Below, piece by piece: positions 48,101 to 55,532 of a stretch of DNA of 64,000 nucleotides (the stretch's first letter is position 1; each line of letters opens with the position of its first letter). Origin of the DNA: Flabesymbios commensalis (taxonomy: Eukaryota; Annelida; Polychaeta; Terebellida; Flabelligeridae); assembly GCA_964017125.1 (NCBI GenBank), contig OZ024908.1, forward strand, positions 64,731,173 to 64,795,172, written 5' to 3'. Made by a program: the position numbers and the translations under genes. A model generated the notes under the pieces. That model did no database searches. It had not been told where the DNA came from and saw only the letters and a list, made by a program, of their open reading frames with translations.

Positions 48101-49040
48101 CGTCCTCAGACCGCCAGGGATCTAATTTCGAATCCTGTGTCTGGAGGACTGTGTCATTTCTATCATCTCACCCTCCTCAGGAAGATCTCCTGACCCAGTT
48201 TAGCCTATATGTGCACAAAGGTGGCCTAAAGCCCGATTCATTTCATTTTTTACCATGTCTGGTAGAGATTGAATACCGTTCACTAAACCATGGAAAAGCT
48301 TTACAGGAGGTAAAAGTGCAGTCCCATTGACCACACTAAACACCCGGCAAAGGCTAGTCTGTTTGGCACGCTCTGAGACGGGCATCTAATTTATAAATTT
48401 AAATTATTTTTGTCCACATGCGATTTTGGTGGAAATCGAGGACACATCTGATTGTTGGTAAAGTTTCTGAAGGCCCCCATATCATGCGGGACGGGGGCCC
48501 AAGGTTAGGGGTTAGCACCGCTGCCTTTCACTCTAGAGTTCGGGGTTCGTTTCCCGGTCTCGGCGGTTTGAAAGTATTCCCCATCCACTCGTAAAACTCA
48601 GTATTGTGGGGAGCCTCCATGACCGAGAGGTGGCATGCTCGGCCTCAGACCTCGAATTTCGAATCCTGTGTGTGGAGGGTAGTGTCATCTCATTCATCTT
48701 ATCACCCTCAGGAGGTTCTCCTGGCCCAATTTAGCCTATGTGCACAAAAGTGGCCTAAAGCCCGATTCATTGAATTTCATTCCCCCATATAATGCGGAGC
48801 AGGCACAACCCAAATGACACTGAATGAGACATGGTGAAGACTGATAAAATGTTGATTTAATAATTTATCTTCTCTCCAAAAAAATTTGTTAGCCTTTTCT
48901 CAGAATGAGAATGAGCTATATCTGAATGAGCTATATCTGCATACTACTACGTAAGGAAAATACTTACATCCTGCGTCTGATGATTGCAGTACACAGGCCA
49001 CTAGAAATAGCACGCTGAACAATCGAACGTAGGACGCCAT
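42139..49040 (-). CDS. Predicted small secreted, antimicrobial-peptide-like precursor, three exons
   Basis: Exons on the minus strand: 49040-48968, 42768-42671 and 42201-42139. Exon 1 encodes a textbook signal peptide, MASYVRLFSVLFLVACVLQ then SSDA, and ends one base into a codon at donor T|GTAAGTA. Exon 2 begins after TTTGTTTACGAAG with GG, which completes TGG. The predicted mature chain therefore starts GWWTVISIGKAILLGKK. Exon 2 is open only in this frame and ends on a full codon at donor AAG|GTAAGTGAG. Exon 3 follows the strong acceptor TGTTTGTATTGTTACAG and reads LEGDKSSRREAVREQDVRGG, then stop. Total 77 residues. A GKK that could direct amidation and a charged tail with an RR site suggest processing. 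The signal-GWW helix-charged tail layout recalls styelins, centrocins and cecropins, but I claim only architecture, not homology. Doubts: intron 1 is 6.2 kb, and a different 90-residue frame also runs through exon 3. Confidence 0.5.
42826..43272. repeat. Pentanucleotide microsatellite, about 88 units
   Basis: Blocks of TTGCA, TTGTA, CTGCA, CTGTA, CTGCA and CTCTG follow each other over 447 bp. Since 5 is not a multiple of 3, every frame stays open and false frames of up to 246 residues appear on both strands. It lies in intron 1 of the predicted peptide gene, 57 bases upstream of the exon 2 acceptor. Confidence 0.9.
43505..43748 (-). mobile_element. Family L transposon, one-ended copy
   Basis: Reverse complement of the start of the 34787-36458 element: GGTTTGTTTTGGTGGGGCAG and GTTATGCAGCT-TTAA. 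It lies within intron 1 of the predicted gene. Confidence 0.65.
43990..44312 (-). mobile_element. Double-headed tRNA-derived SINE, head type 1
   Basis: On the minus strand: head 1 has CTAGGGTAGTGGTTAGCACC and GGTTCCCGGTCTCGG. A GAAACAAAAGTGTTTCTTCC linker follows, then head 2 with TGACCGAGAGGTAGCGTGC and CGAATCCTGTGTCTGGAGG. The body AGCCTATATGTGCACAAAGG ends in ATTTCATTTCATT. A 144-residue frame across it is spurious. Confidence 0.85.
44470..44668 (-). mobile_element. Possible tRNA-derived SINE, third type
   Basis: On the minus strand GGGACGTGGCGCAACGGTTT (box A-like) and GCAGGCTCTATGCCC (degraded box B) sit at tRNA-like spacing, followed by a unique body. Head sequence differs from the other SINEs here. 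Confidence 0.4.
44670..46135. other. Intronic DNA; only a CTGT-rich repeat seen
   Basis: Contains (CTGT)n near 45437 followed by GCGTATATTGCCGTTCTCAC, a dispersed phrase. A GACG|GTAAGTATG donor-like site near 45904 (plus strand) lacks a convincing exon. Confidence 0.4.
46140..46203 (+). repeat. SINE 3'-tail fragment
   Basis: CTCCTGGCCCAGTTTAGCCT ... AAAGGTGGCCTAAAGCCCGA and ATTTCATTTTG, 5'-truncated. Confidence 0.7.
46481..46687. repeat. (AATG)n microsatellite, about 51 units
   Basis: Nearly pure tetranucleotide with AATA variants and one ATTGATTG interruption near 46588. Minus-strand frames encode repeated HSFI and are artefacts. Confidence 0.9.
46690..46925 (-). mobile_element. Old double-headed SINE copy
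   Basis: GTTTCAAAGAAACATATGTT, TCCGTGACAAATAGGGCTC and CTGGACAGCGTCATCC follow the SINE order but are strongly diverged. Confidence 0.5.
47082..47242. mobile_element. CpG-rich inverted-repeat segment
   Basis: ACCAGCGCGA at the left pairs with TCGCGCTGGT at the right; inside, TTAGGCACGCGACGCG mirrors GATCGCGCTGCCTAA. About 160 bp with far more CpG than its surroundings. Frames of 70-90 residues here are not supported. Confidence 0.5.
47455..47540 (-). repeat. A-like hairpin element
   Basis: TTTTCAGTAACTTGAAGTTG / CAACTTCAAGTTACTGAAAA over a tip that reads TCGC-TACC-GCGA on the minus strand. The CCCTTT ends are missing. Confidence 0.65.
47939..48250 (+). mobile_element. Double-headed tRNA-derived SINE, head type 1
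   Basis: Complete: CCCTAGGGTAGTGGTTAGCA, GTTCCCGGTCCCGGCGG, GAAACAAAAATGTTTCTTCC, GTGACCGAGAGGTAGCGTGC, GAATCCTGTGTCTGGAGG, TAGCCTATATGTGCACAAAG, tail ATTCATTTCATTTTT. Lies in intron 1 of the predicted gene, opposite in orientation to it. A degraded family M half-copy precedes it (47755-47935). Confidence 0.85.
48485..48785 (+). mobile_element. Double-headed tRNA-derived SINE, head type 1
   Basis: GGGGCCCAAGGTTAGGGGTT begins head 1 and GTTTCCCGGTCTCGGCGG its box B. The GAAACAAAAATG linker is shortened and part of head 2 is deleted (CAGACCTCGAATTTCG). Tail ATTCATTGAATTTCATT. Confidence 0.8.
48786..48967 (-). other. Start of intron 1 of the predicted peptide gene
   Basis: Unique-looking intronic sequence; the donor GTAAGTATTTTCC begins at 48967 on the minus strand. 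Confidence 0.4.
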
Positions 49041-49136
49041 GACTTCAACACCTGTACACTTGACAGCTGAATGCGACAGGGATACTTTGTAGGCTCAGAC
49101 AAAATATGTGTGCGATAGCCTGTAAAATTTTGGCGA

Positions 49137-49144
49137 TTTATATA
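49137..49144 (-). promoter_or_regulatory. TATA box of the predicted secreted-peptide gene
   Basis: TATATAAA on the minus strand lies about 97 bases upstream of the ATG at 49040. A start site near 49110 would give a 5' UTR of about 70 bases. A GATA-type site (TGATAATC) lies about 25 bases further upstream. Repeats begin by 49190, so the unique promoter region is short. Confidence 0.5.
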
Positions 49145-49189
49145 TGTGTAGGACAGAGGGGGGTGTCTGATTATCATATTAATTCGTCA

Positions 49190-49275
49190 GTAAACAAGCG
49201 ACATTCAGCCACTGTTGGTTGAATGTTGCCTCGCCGTTTAGGACGCCGTCCCAATATTTAACCAAAAAATGGGCG
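49190..49275. repeat. MITE family H fragment
   Basis: AACAAGCGACATTCAGCCAC, TGTTGGTTGAATGTTG and GGACGCCGTCCCAATATTT. Confidence 0.45.
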
Positions 49276-49343
49276 AAAGTGCTGAAAGTATCCTGTTTCT
49301 CGAACCGGGAACAATCCACATCATGTGATATTGAAGGGCTCAG

Positions 49344-49581
49344 CCCTTTAACCACCGGTGCCGCATATATTCGGGTTTTCATTTTTTATTCGCACATTAA
49401 ATACCACATTTTAAACATGTTAAAGATAAAATGTGACATCAACCAGCAAGATTTGAAAAGAGTTGACCTCCATTTTGTCAAATCTGAATAATTTTCACTC
49501 ACTTGAAGTTGTGGATCGCGTCAGCGAGACGCAACTTCAAGTGAGTGAAAATTCAAATTGAATAATTTTGCGGTTAAAGGG
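49344..49581 (+). mobile_element. TTAA MITE, family A
   Basis: CCCTTTAACCACCGGTGCCG at the left, TTTTGCGGTTAAAGGG at the right. Hairpin at 49498-49546 with tip TCGC-TGAC-GCGA on the minus strand. The flanks are TCAG and TCAA. Confidence 0.85.
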
Positions 49582-49630
49582 TCAAATTTACTAAATGTGA
49601 GTAATTTTCATTCAACGACTTCGCGCTTTA

Positions 49631-49845
49631 ACCCTTACAGCGCTGAAATATTTTTGTTTGAACCATGGGGACCAAAGGGTTTTTTTTTCAATTTGAAATC
49701 ACCATGAATGTCTTAGTTAGCTTTTTGCGCTTTATTTCAATGCCTATGTTATGGATCTGGGCGTTATAAATATTTTTACTCATTTATTGCCGGGATCGAA
49801 TTTAGACGTCGTAATCTGACGTACATAGGCATCAGAAACAAAATG
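49631..49845 (+). mobile_element. TTAA MITE, family B
   Basis: TTAA-CCCTTACAGCGCTGAAAT, AACCATGGGGACCAAAGGG, then a shortened TTTAGACGTCGTAATCTGAC block. 49846-50059 is unique-looking. Confidence 0.7.
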
Positions 49846-50063
49846 GTGAATCTTTTCTCAATATTCTAGCATCAGCCAAACATTAAAAACCCCATTAGCT
49901 CCACTAGCATAGTGCTACATCTATGCTGCATGGGTGAGTCCAAAGATTTTTCTATCTGGCCATAATCATCACTGATTCATGGATGCAATAATAGTATCCT
50001 TGATGGGGGCAAAACTGCGGGGCAGACTTTAGCGAGAGGCACTGCCATTAACAGACTCATTAA

Positions 50064-50287
50064 CCCTTTGACTTCCAGGCCGGAATGCATGCCAAGATCC
50101 AGATATACTGGTGTGGGAGTTCTATTTTTCGTCATTTGAAGCTGGAATTGCTAACGCAATTTCCAGCTTCAAATGACGAAAAATACATAAATGTAGTATA
50201 TATTTGACGAAAATTTGTGTCATTTTATGGTTACGTTCATTGACGAATGACGACGGAAATTTCCGTCATGTATGGTAGTGAAAAGGT
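50064..50287 (+). mobile_element. TTAA MITE, family D
   Basis: TTAA-CCCTTTGACTTCCAGGCC ... AGTGAAAAGGT-TTAA. Hairpin TTTTTCGTCATTTGAAGCTG / CAGCTTCAAATGACGAAAAA closes over GGAA-TTGC-TAAC-GCAA-TTTCC (50136-50190). Confidence 0.8.
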
Positions 50288-50485
50288 TTAAACAATACAC
50301 ATTCGCATCTGTCTTTTTTCTTATATTATCTGGAATAAACATGAGGAATTAGTAGCCTTTACTTGGTTCTAATCTTATATAATATTAGCAAATTTTCCCT
50401 CTTAGATATGAAACAAGTGGCAGATAACCCTTTCATATCTAAGGGGACGATTTATCTAAATTGGATAGCCCACCTAGCGCATTAA
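50288..50485. other. No recognisable gene
   Basis: Nothing that I can support. Confidence 0.4.
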
Positions 50486-50659
50486 CCCTTTTCTCGCTAA
50501 GTTACCTTTTTAAATTTTCACAAGCTTGAAGTTGTGTTTCGCTACCGCGTCCAACGACTTCAAGTGGCTAAAAATTACTCATATTGTCTTTTTAATATGT
50601 AACCAAACATGTGTAGCTTTTGAGGTTTAAACACACATTTCGTCCCCACTGGGAGTGAC
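50486..50659 (+). mobile_element. A-like TTAA MITE
   Basis: TTAA-CCCTTTTCTCGC; hairpin AAGCTTGAAGTTGTG / CGACTTCAAGTGG over TTCGC-TACC-GCG. It shares its right TTAA with the family A copy that follows. Confidence 0.65.
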
Positions 50660-50663
50660 TTAA

Positions 50664-50902
50664 CCCTTTGACCGCCGGTGCCGCATATATTCGGGTTTTC
50701 ATTTTTTATTAGCACATTAAGTACTACTTTTTAAATAATGTTAAAGATAAAATGTGACATCAACCAGCAAGATTTGAAAAGAGTTGACCTCCATTTTGTC
50801 AAATCTGAATAATTTTCACTCACTTGAAGTTGTGGATCGCGTCAGCGAGACACAACTTCAAGTGGGTGAAAATTCAAATTGAATAATTTGGCGGTTAAAG
50901 GG
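50664..50902 (+). mobile_element. TTAA MITE, family A (best copy)
   Basis: TTAA-CCCTTTGACCGCCGGTGC ... TTTGGCGGTTAAAGGG-TTAA, both TTAA intact, 239 bp. Hairpin at 50816-50872: TCACTCACTTGAAGTTGTG and CACAACTTCAAGTGGGTGA, then opposed GA/GA steps, then TCGC-GTCA-GCGA (reads TCGC-TGAC-GCGA on the other strand). No coding capacity. Confidence 0.9.
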
Positions 50903-50987
50903 TTAAACTGCTCATAAAACAGAACGAAATTAGTCGTACTGAGCGGTTAAAGGGTTGAGTGCTAGACGGTTCTCCACAATACTTAGC

Positions 50988-51222
50988 TCTGTCAGTGCGG
51001 GGACCGTCATTAGACGTCAGAATATGACGTCAAACGACGTCAGATTCTGACGTATAAAGACGATCCCCGCACTGAAAGAATTACACTTTTATAATGGCCG
51101 TAGACCCATAACACATGTATTCAAATGAAGCGGAAAAAGCTAACTAAAATATTTATGATGATTTCAAATTGAAAAAACCTTTTGATCTCCATGGTTTATG
51201 CACAGATATTATTTTTCAGGGT
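50988..51222 (-). mobile_element. TTAA MITE, family B
   Basis: TCAGTGCGGGGACCGTCAT, TAGACGTCAGAATATGACGT and CAGATTCTGACGTATAAAGA palindromes, ATGGCCGTAGACCCATAACA, CTCCATGGTTTATGCACAG. The left terminus is degraded. Confidence 0.75.
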
Positions 51223-51654
51223 TGCCATTCTTGTGTATGAGTAATTCGTTATCATTCGCGGCCACATATAGGTATATGCCAAGGCATTTTGAAGTTTTAA
51301 TTCGTTTTACAAATGCACTCCCTGCGTTAATTACATTATTTTGTTTTATGAAAAATGGATCAGATTTATTTTTGTACATTTTGGTGAAATATTATGTTGT
51401 ATTTCTAAATAAACTGCTATGTCCGTTTTGCAACAGAATGTGTGGTAATCTTCGCCTGAATTTACCACCGCACCAAGGATATGGCTCACGTCAGTAGGCT
51501 ATAAGAGAGAGAAGTATTTAGTTTTATAGATCGCATTTTTAAATTAATTGAATCTTCAGAAAATACGACCAATTTACAGTCGTGCAGCGGCAAACAGCAC
51601 TAACTGCTTCCTTGAGAAGTAACACGCTACTGTCGTTTGCTTTTCTACGCTGTA

Positions 51655-51734
51655 ATGCCGCGCAAAGCCAAAAGGCAGTATCTGCTCACTTGTAAAGTGA
51701 GCAGATACTGCCTTTTCGGCTTTGCAGAGCAGCA
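51655..51734. repeat. Family F hairpin
   Basis: GCGCAAAGCCAAAAGGCAGT and CTGCTCACTTGTAA face GTGAGCAGATACTGCCTTTT and CGGCTTTGCAGAGC. 51223-51654 holds a 99-residue chance frame (51198-51497) and nothing else. Confidence 0.8.
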
Positions 51735-51999
51735 TAGGGCCTACGACCCGATGGATCTGATATCGCTTATGGGCGGACAGCAGGACTAACATAATCACCA
51801 TGAAAAATAAAGTATAAAACAGTTCAAACCTTATCATCAAATTAACAAGCACGTGCATTCAAATAAGAAAAATCTTAATATTGCAAAGGCATTTAAAATA
51901 AATATTTTATATTTTTTGTGACGCAAGATGAACTTATGAAGTATGATATTTCAAAGCTATAATGAGCATAAGAACATAATTAATATATTTTGTGCAATG

Positions 52000-52065
52000 A
52001 TGGGCTGACGTTGGTCCGTCGTCAGCCCAACGTTGGGCCAACGCCTCGTGTTTGCTGGGTCGTCG
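52000..52065 (+). repeat. MITE family H, right half
   Basis: GCTGACGTTGGTCCGTCGTC, AGCCCAACGTTGGGCCAACG and CCTCGTGTTTGCTGGGT. Confidence 0.6.
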
Positions 52066-52069
52066 TTAT

Positions 52070-52180
52070 CCAAGTAAACACAAACCATTTGTATAACATT
52101 TATACAACGACGGCACAACGTCTTTAACGTTGGTCCAACATTGTATAAATGTTATACAAATGTTTTGTGTTCACAGGGAT
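52070..52180. mobile_element. Palindromic MITE, family G
   Basis: AAACACAAACCATTTGTATA and ACATTTATACAACG face GTATAAATGTTATACAAATG and TTTTGTGTT around ACGTCTTTAACGTTGGTCC. Confidence 0.7.
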
Positions 52181-52504
52181 TTTTGCTCCCTCGTTTTTGT
52201 TTTGGGCCACATGAGCCAGGCTGTGTGCGGATAGCAGGAGAAGTAATCTGCGTGAAAAAAACAGTTGACAAGGATGTAAAAAAACATTTGAAACCTTATC
52301 ATTAAAATAACAGGCACGTGCACGAAAAAGAAAATAATAATCCTATTATCGCCTAAGGCTTTTAACACTTCGCAATTATGCAAATCATCGGTAGTCGCCA
52401 AGGCTCGCAGCAACGCGATTTTAATACAATAAAAAAAGCAGCTTATTCAACCTAGAAATGACCTTGGTGTCATCTAACAATTTAGATCCCAGGGTTTTAA
52501 ATGA

Positions 52505-52562
52505 AATGAATAATTGGGCCACCCTTGTGCACATGTAGGCTAAACTGGGGCTATATAGCTAT
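52505..52562 (-). repeat. SINE 3'-tail fragment
   Basis: AAATGAATAATTGGGCCACC, CTTGTGCACATGTAGGC and TAAACTGGGG are the reverse complement of the SINE tail. Confidence 0.6.
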
Positions 52563-52827
52563 GTGGCAAGTTTTATTATGTTGCGTCTAATGGATGTTTG
52601 CTTATGAACGTGTACTTGAAATATCACATCACGATTTTAATATATAAATTGGGTTCGCGGAGTACGTCTTTGTGAGGAGAGAAGTGTAAAAATAAATTAT
52701 TTCATATATTTTTCTAACCAATATGAAAATTTTATGATGAAATATGAAACTGAGACTGGTCGTCATTTTTACGTCCTCGTTTTTGCACCAGAGGGTCCAC
52801 TTGACGCGCGGATAGCAGGAGAAATCT

Positions 52828-52903
52828 GTTCTGCAAAGGCGAAAGGCAGTATCTGCTTGCCTGCAAAGTAAGCAGATACTGATTTTTGGCTTTGCAAGGC
52901 AGA
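52828..52903. repeat. Family F hairpin nested in the triplicated unit
   Basis: TTCTGCAAAGGCGAAAGGCA and GTATCTGCTTGCC face AAGTAAGCAGATACTGA and TTTTTGGCTTTGCAAGGCAG. The corresponding site at about 52240 is empty. Confidence 0.75.
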
Positions 52904-53064
52904 AATAATATCCATGAAAAAAAGAAGGTATAAAACAGTTGAAACCTTATCACTAAATTAACAGCCACCTGCACGGAAATCAAATAATGAAAAACCGCAA
53001 TTTAAAAAATGATCATGTGATCATTAATTACTACGATAAATCTAAATATATTTGATTTTGCTAA

Positions 53065-53305
53065 CCCTTTCAGCAGGAACGGTCTTTAAACGTCAGAATC
53101 CGAAGTTGAAGACGTCAGATTCTGATGTCTAAAGACGATCCTCACAATGAAAAAAGAAAAAAAAGAAATTTAGTGGCCGTAGATCCATATAACGTAGGTA
53201 TTCAAAAAAGCGGAAAGAGCTAACTAAGACATTTGAAATGATACAAATTAAAAAAAACCATTTGGTCTGCATGGTTTATACCAAAATATTTCAGCGTTGA
53301 AAGGG
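53065..53305 (-). mobile_element. TTAA MITE, family B
   Basis: CCCTTTCAGCAGGAACGGTC ... TTTCAGCGTTGAAAGGG. Inner AGACGTCAGATTCTGATGTC and GTGGCCGTAGATCCATAT. Confidence 0.8.
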
Positions 53306-53472
53306 TCAATAATGCTTTTCATGTAGTGTGCTGTGAGTGAGTAAATATTTATTTGCGTCGTTTTCTCTACATTGTGGAAATATCGTAACAGACAAAACCC
53401 AAGTCAGGACTATGTTCATTTTAATCGTTCAATAAAAATATTCATGTCGAAAAAAATTAGTTAGTTGTTTAA

Positions 53473-53710
53473 CCCTTTAACCGCCAAATTATTCGATCTG
53501 AACTCTCACCCACTTGAAGTTGTGTCTCGCTGACGCGATCCACAACTTCAACTGAGTGAAAATTATTCAGATTTGACAAAATGGAGGTAAACTGTTTTCA
53601 AATCTTGCTGATTGATGTCACATTTTATGTTTAACAAGTTTAAAAGGTGGTACTTAATATGTTAATAAAAAATGAAAACCCGAATATATGCGACACCGGC
53701 GGTTAAAGGG
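53473..53710 (-). mobile_element. TTAA MITE, family A
   Basis: TTAA-CCCTTTAACCGCCAAATT ... CGGCGGTTAAAGGG-TTAA, 238 bp with both TTAA intact. Hairpin tip TCGC-TGAC-GCGA. Confidence 0.9.
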
Positions 53711-53924
53711 TTAAATAAATTTTCGTAACTACAGTACAACAATGTTTGTGCATATTACAAAAAATCAACCTACTAACTGATGGAGAATGAATTCGCTAGT
53801 TACTACATAAGGGGCCTACATGTATGGGCTCTAGCTTATGCAGTGAACATGATGCATTGAATCAATAATTGACCATCCACGGCGACGTTGCCCCAACACT
53901 AACTCGATATGCGTTCACATTTAA

Positions 53925-54166
53925 CCCTTTCAGCACGGGACCGTCTTTAGACGTCAGACTCTGACGTCTTTAGACGTCAGACTCTGACGTCTTTAGACGT
54001 CAGAGTCTGACGTCTAAAGACGGTCACTGAGCTGAAAGAATTGAACTATCTATAATGGACCTAGACCCATAACATATGCATTCAAAAGAAACGGAAATAA
54101 CTAACTAAGACATTTATGCTGATTTTAAGTTGAATTTTTTTCAAAAATAGCACAGCGTCGTAAGAG
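53925..54166 (-). mobile_element. TTAA MITE, family B, with triplicated palindrome
   Basis: TTAA-CCCTTTCAGCACGGGACC, then TTTAGACGTCAGACTCTGACG repeated (two full repeats plus an inverted third), giving one long nested palindrome. ATGGACCTAGACCCATAACA follows. The right end is decayed (GAG-TTGA). A family H fragment lies just to the left (53857-53912). Confidence 0.8.
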
Positions 54167-54170
54167 TTGA

Positions 54171-54368
54171 ATCACTAAGGTATTGAATTTAATTTTTCGC
54201 CCACTTCAAGTTGTTTCTCGCTGCCGCGACACACAATTTCAAGTGTGTGCAAATTGTACTCATATATTTAGTTTTTTTGAGACCAAGCATTTTGCAAATC
54301 TTGATGTATAAACGCCGATTCCTTTCCCAATAACCAGTAACAGCGATTTTCTCGGCCAGCAGAACGGT
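54171..54368 (-). mobile_element. A-like TTAA MITE between families B and C
   Basis: TTTTTCGCCCACTTCAAGTT / ATTTCAAGTGTGTGCAAA over TCGC-TGCC-GCGA. The tail TTCCTTTCCCAATAACC is shared with 60790-60942. Confidence 0.65.
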
Positions 54369-54372
54369 TTAA

Positions 54373-54616
54373 CCTTTTCAAGCCTGAATCTACCATAGTC
54401 ATCTTCATCCACTACAAGCCGCGAATTGCTGTCGCAATTCTCGACTTGTAGTGGATGAAGATGATTTGATGTGGTTTAAAAAATAAAGAAAATTGCCATG
54501 TATTGGTAAACCAGTTTCAAGGAAATTTGCGTTCTAAAACCCTTTATTGGAGGAAAATTAAGTCTGTTTTCAGGGATGTAAAATGATGCTTTGATGCATC
54601 GTCAGGGCTTAAAGGG
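54373..54616 (-). mobile_element. TTAA MITE, family C (best copy)
   Basis: TTAA-CCTTTTCAAGCCTGAATC ... CAGGGCTTAAAGGG-TTAA, 244 bp. Hairpin ATCTTCATCCACTACAAG / CTTGTAGTGGATGAAGAT over CGAATTGC-TGTC-GCAATTC. Confidence 0.85.
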
Positions 54617-54654
54617 TTAAAAAGACGGCTACAGACGTGCTTGGCGGTGTGAGC

Positions 54655-54763
54655 GCAGCAAACACAAAATATTTGTATAACATTTGTACAACGCTGGCCC
54701 AACGTCCTCTACGTTGGGCCAGCATTGTACAAATGTTATGCAAATGTTTTGTGTTTGCTGGGA
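54655..54763. mobile_element. Palindromic MITE, family G
   Basis: CAGCAAACACAAAATATTTG and TATAACATTTGTACAACG mirror the right arm ending ATGTTTTGTGTTTGCTGGG, with ACGTCCTCTACGTTGGGCC at the centre. Confidence 0.8.
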
Positions 54764-54846
54764 GGGTTAAATGAGACCGGGATTGATCGTGCAGAAAAAG
54801 CTCCCCCTGAATCGGGAAGATCCGAGAAGGACTATACAGTAGGCTA

Positions 54847-54921
54847 CTGCTCTGCAAAGCTAAAAGGCAGTATCTGCTCACTTTACAAGCAGATACTGCC
54901 TTTTGGCTTTGCGCGGCAGCT
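54847..54921. repeat. Family F hairpin
   Basis: CTGCTCTGCAAAGCTAAAAG and GCAGTATCTGCTCACTT face AAGCAGATACTGCCTTTTGG and CTTTGCGCGGCAG. Confidence 0.8.
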
Positions 54922-54984
54922 TAGCGTGCTGTATTTGAAGTGAGCTACATGATCAGGGACGCTACTAGCAAACCCCGAGATGCT

Positions 54985-55066
54985 AAAGCCAATGGGGAGC
55001 TAATGTTGACCCGGCGTCTTCGACGTTGGCCCAAAATAATCCTAACATTGTATTTACTGCCCTGCA
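54985..55066. repeat. MITE family H fragment
   Basis: GGGGAGCTAATGTTGACCCG, GCGTCTTCGACGTTGGCCC and ATCCTAACATTG. Confidence 0.45.
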
Positions 55067-55179
55067 TGCGTGACAAATACTATGAGTGATGAGTAGGCCT
55101 ACGTGCCCGATGTAGGCTTATCTAGTATCATCAAAATAATGAAGGATGTTCTTTGCCAGATTCTTAATATGCTGGTTAA

Positions 55180-55528
55180 AGGGACTGGCCCAGGCTAAAA
55201 TCATAAAAAAATCGGTGATTTTATTTTGGCTTCTGAATATGTCCATATGATGTAAACATGTCCATAGACTATAACTGCAAAAGTGTTTTAATTTTTCTGC
55301 TGCGCATTCACCAGTTAGGCTAGATATACAGACGAAATTACTGATGTCTAATTATGGACAGCCATGTCAAAAATAAGAAATACGGGAATTGAACTGGTGA
55401 ATGCGCAGCAGAAAAATTTAAAAACTTTTGCAGTTCTAGTCTAAGGACATGTTTACATCTTATGGTCATATTAAGAAGCCAAAATACAATTTCCGATGTT
55501 TTGCTGATTTTAGCCTGGGCCAGTCCCT
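55180..55528. mobile_element. 349-bp TTAA MITE with long inverted ends
   Basis: TTAA-AGGGACTGGCCCAGGCTAAA ... TTTAGCCTGGGCCAGTCCCT-TTAA. The arms, about 130 bases each, also share GGACATGTTTACAT, CAAAAGT and TTTTTCTGCTGCGCATTCAC. Both TTAA are intact. Superfamily (piggyBac-like or Kolobok-like) not resolved. Confidence 0.85.
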
Positions 55529-55532
55529 TTAA

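Larger units (their letters stand above)
51740..53000. repeat. Triplicated local unit, interrupted by other elements
   Basis: GCGGATAGCAGGAGAA..., (C)ATGAAAAA, TATAAAACAGTTGAAACCTT, ATCA(T/C)(T/C)AAATTAACA and GGCACGTGCACG recur at about 51770-51860, 52230-52325 and 52797-52975. The third unit contains a family F hairpin absent from the second. Confidence 0.7.
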
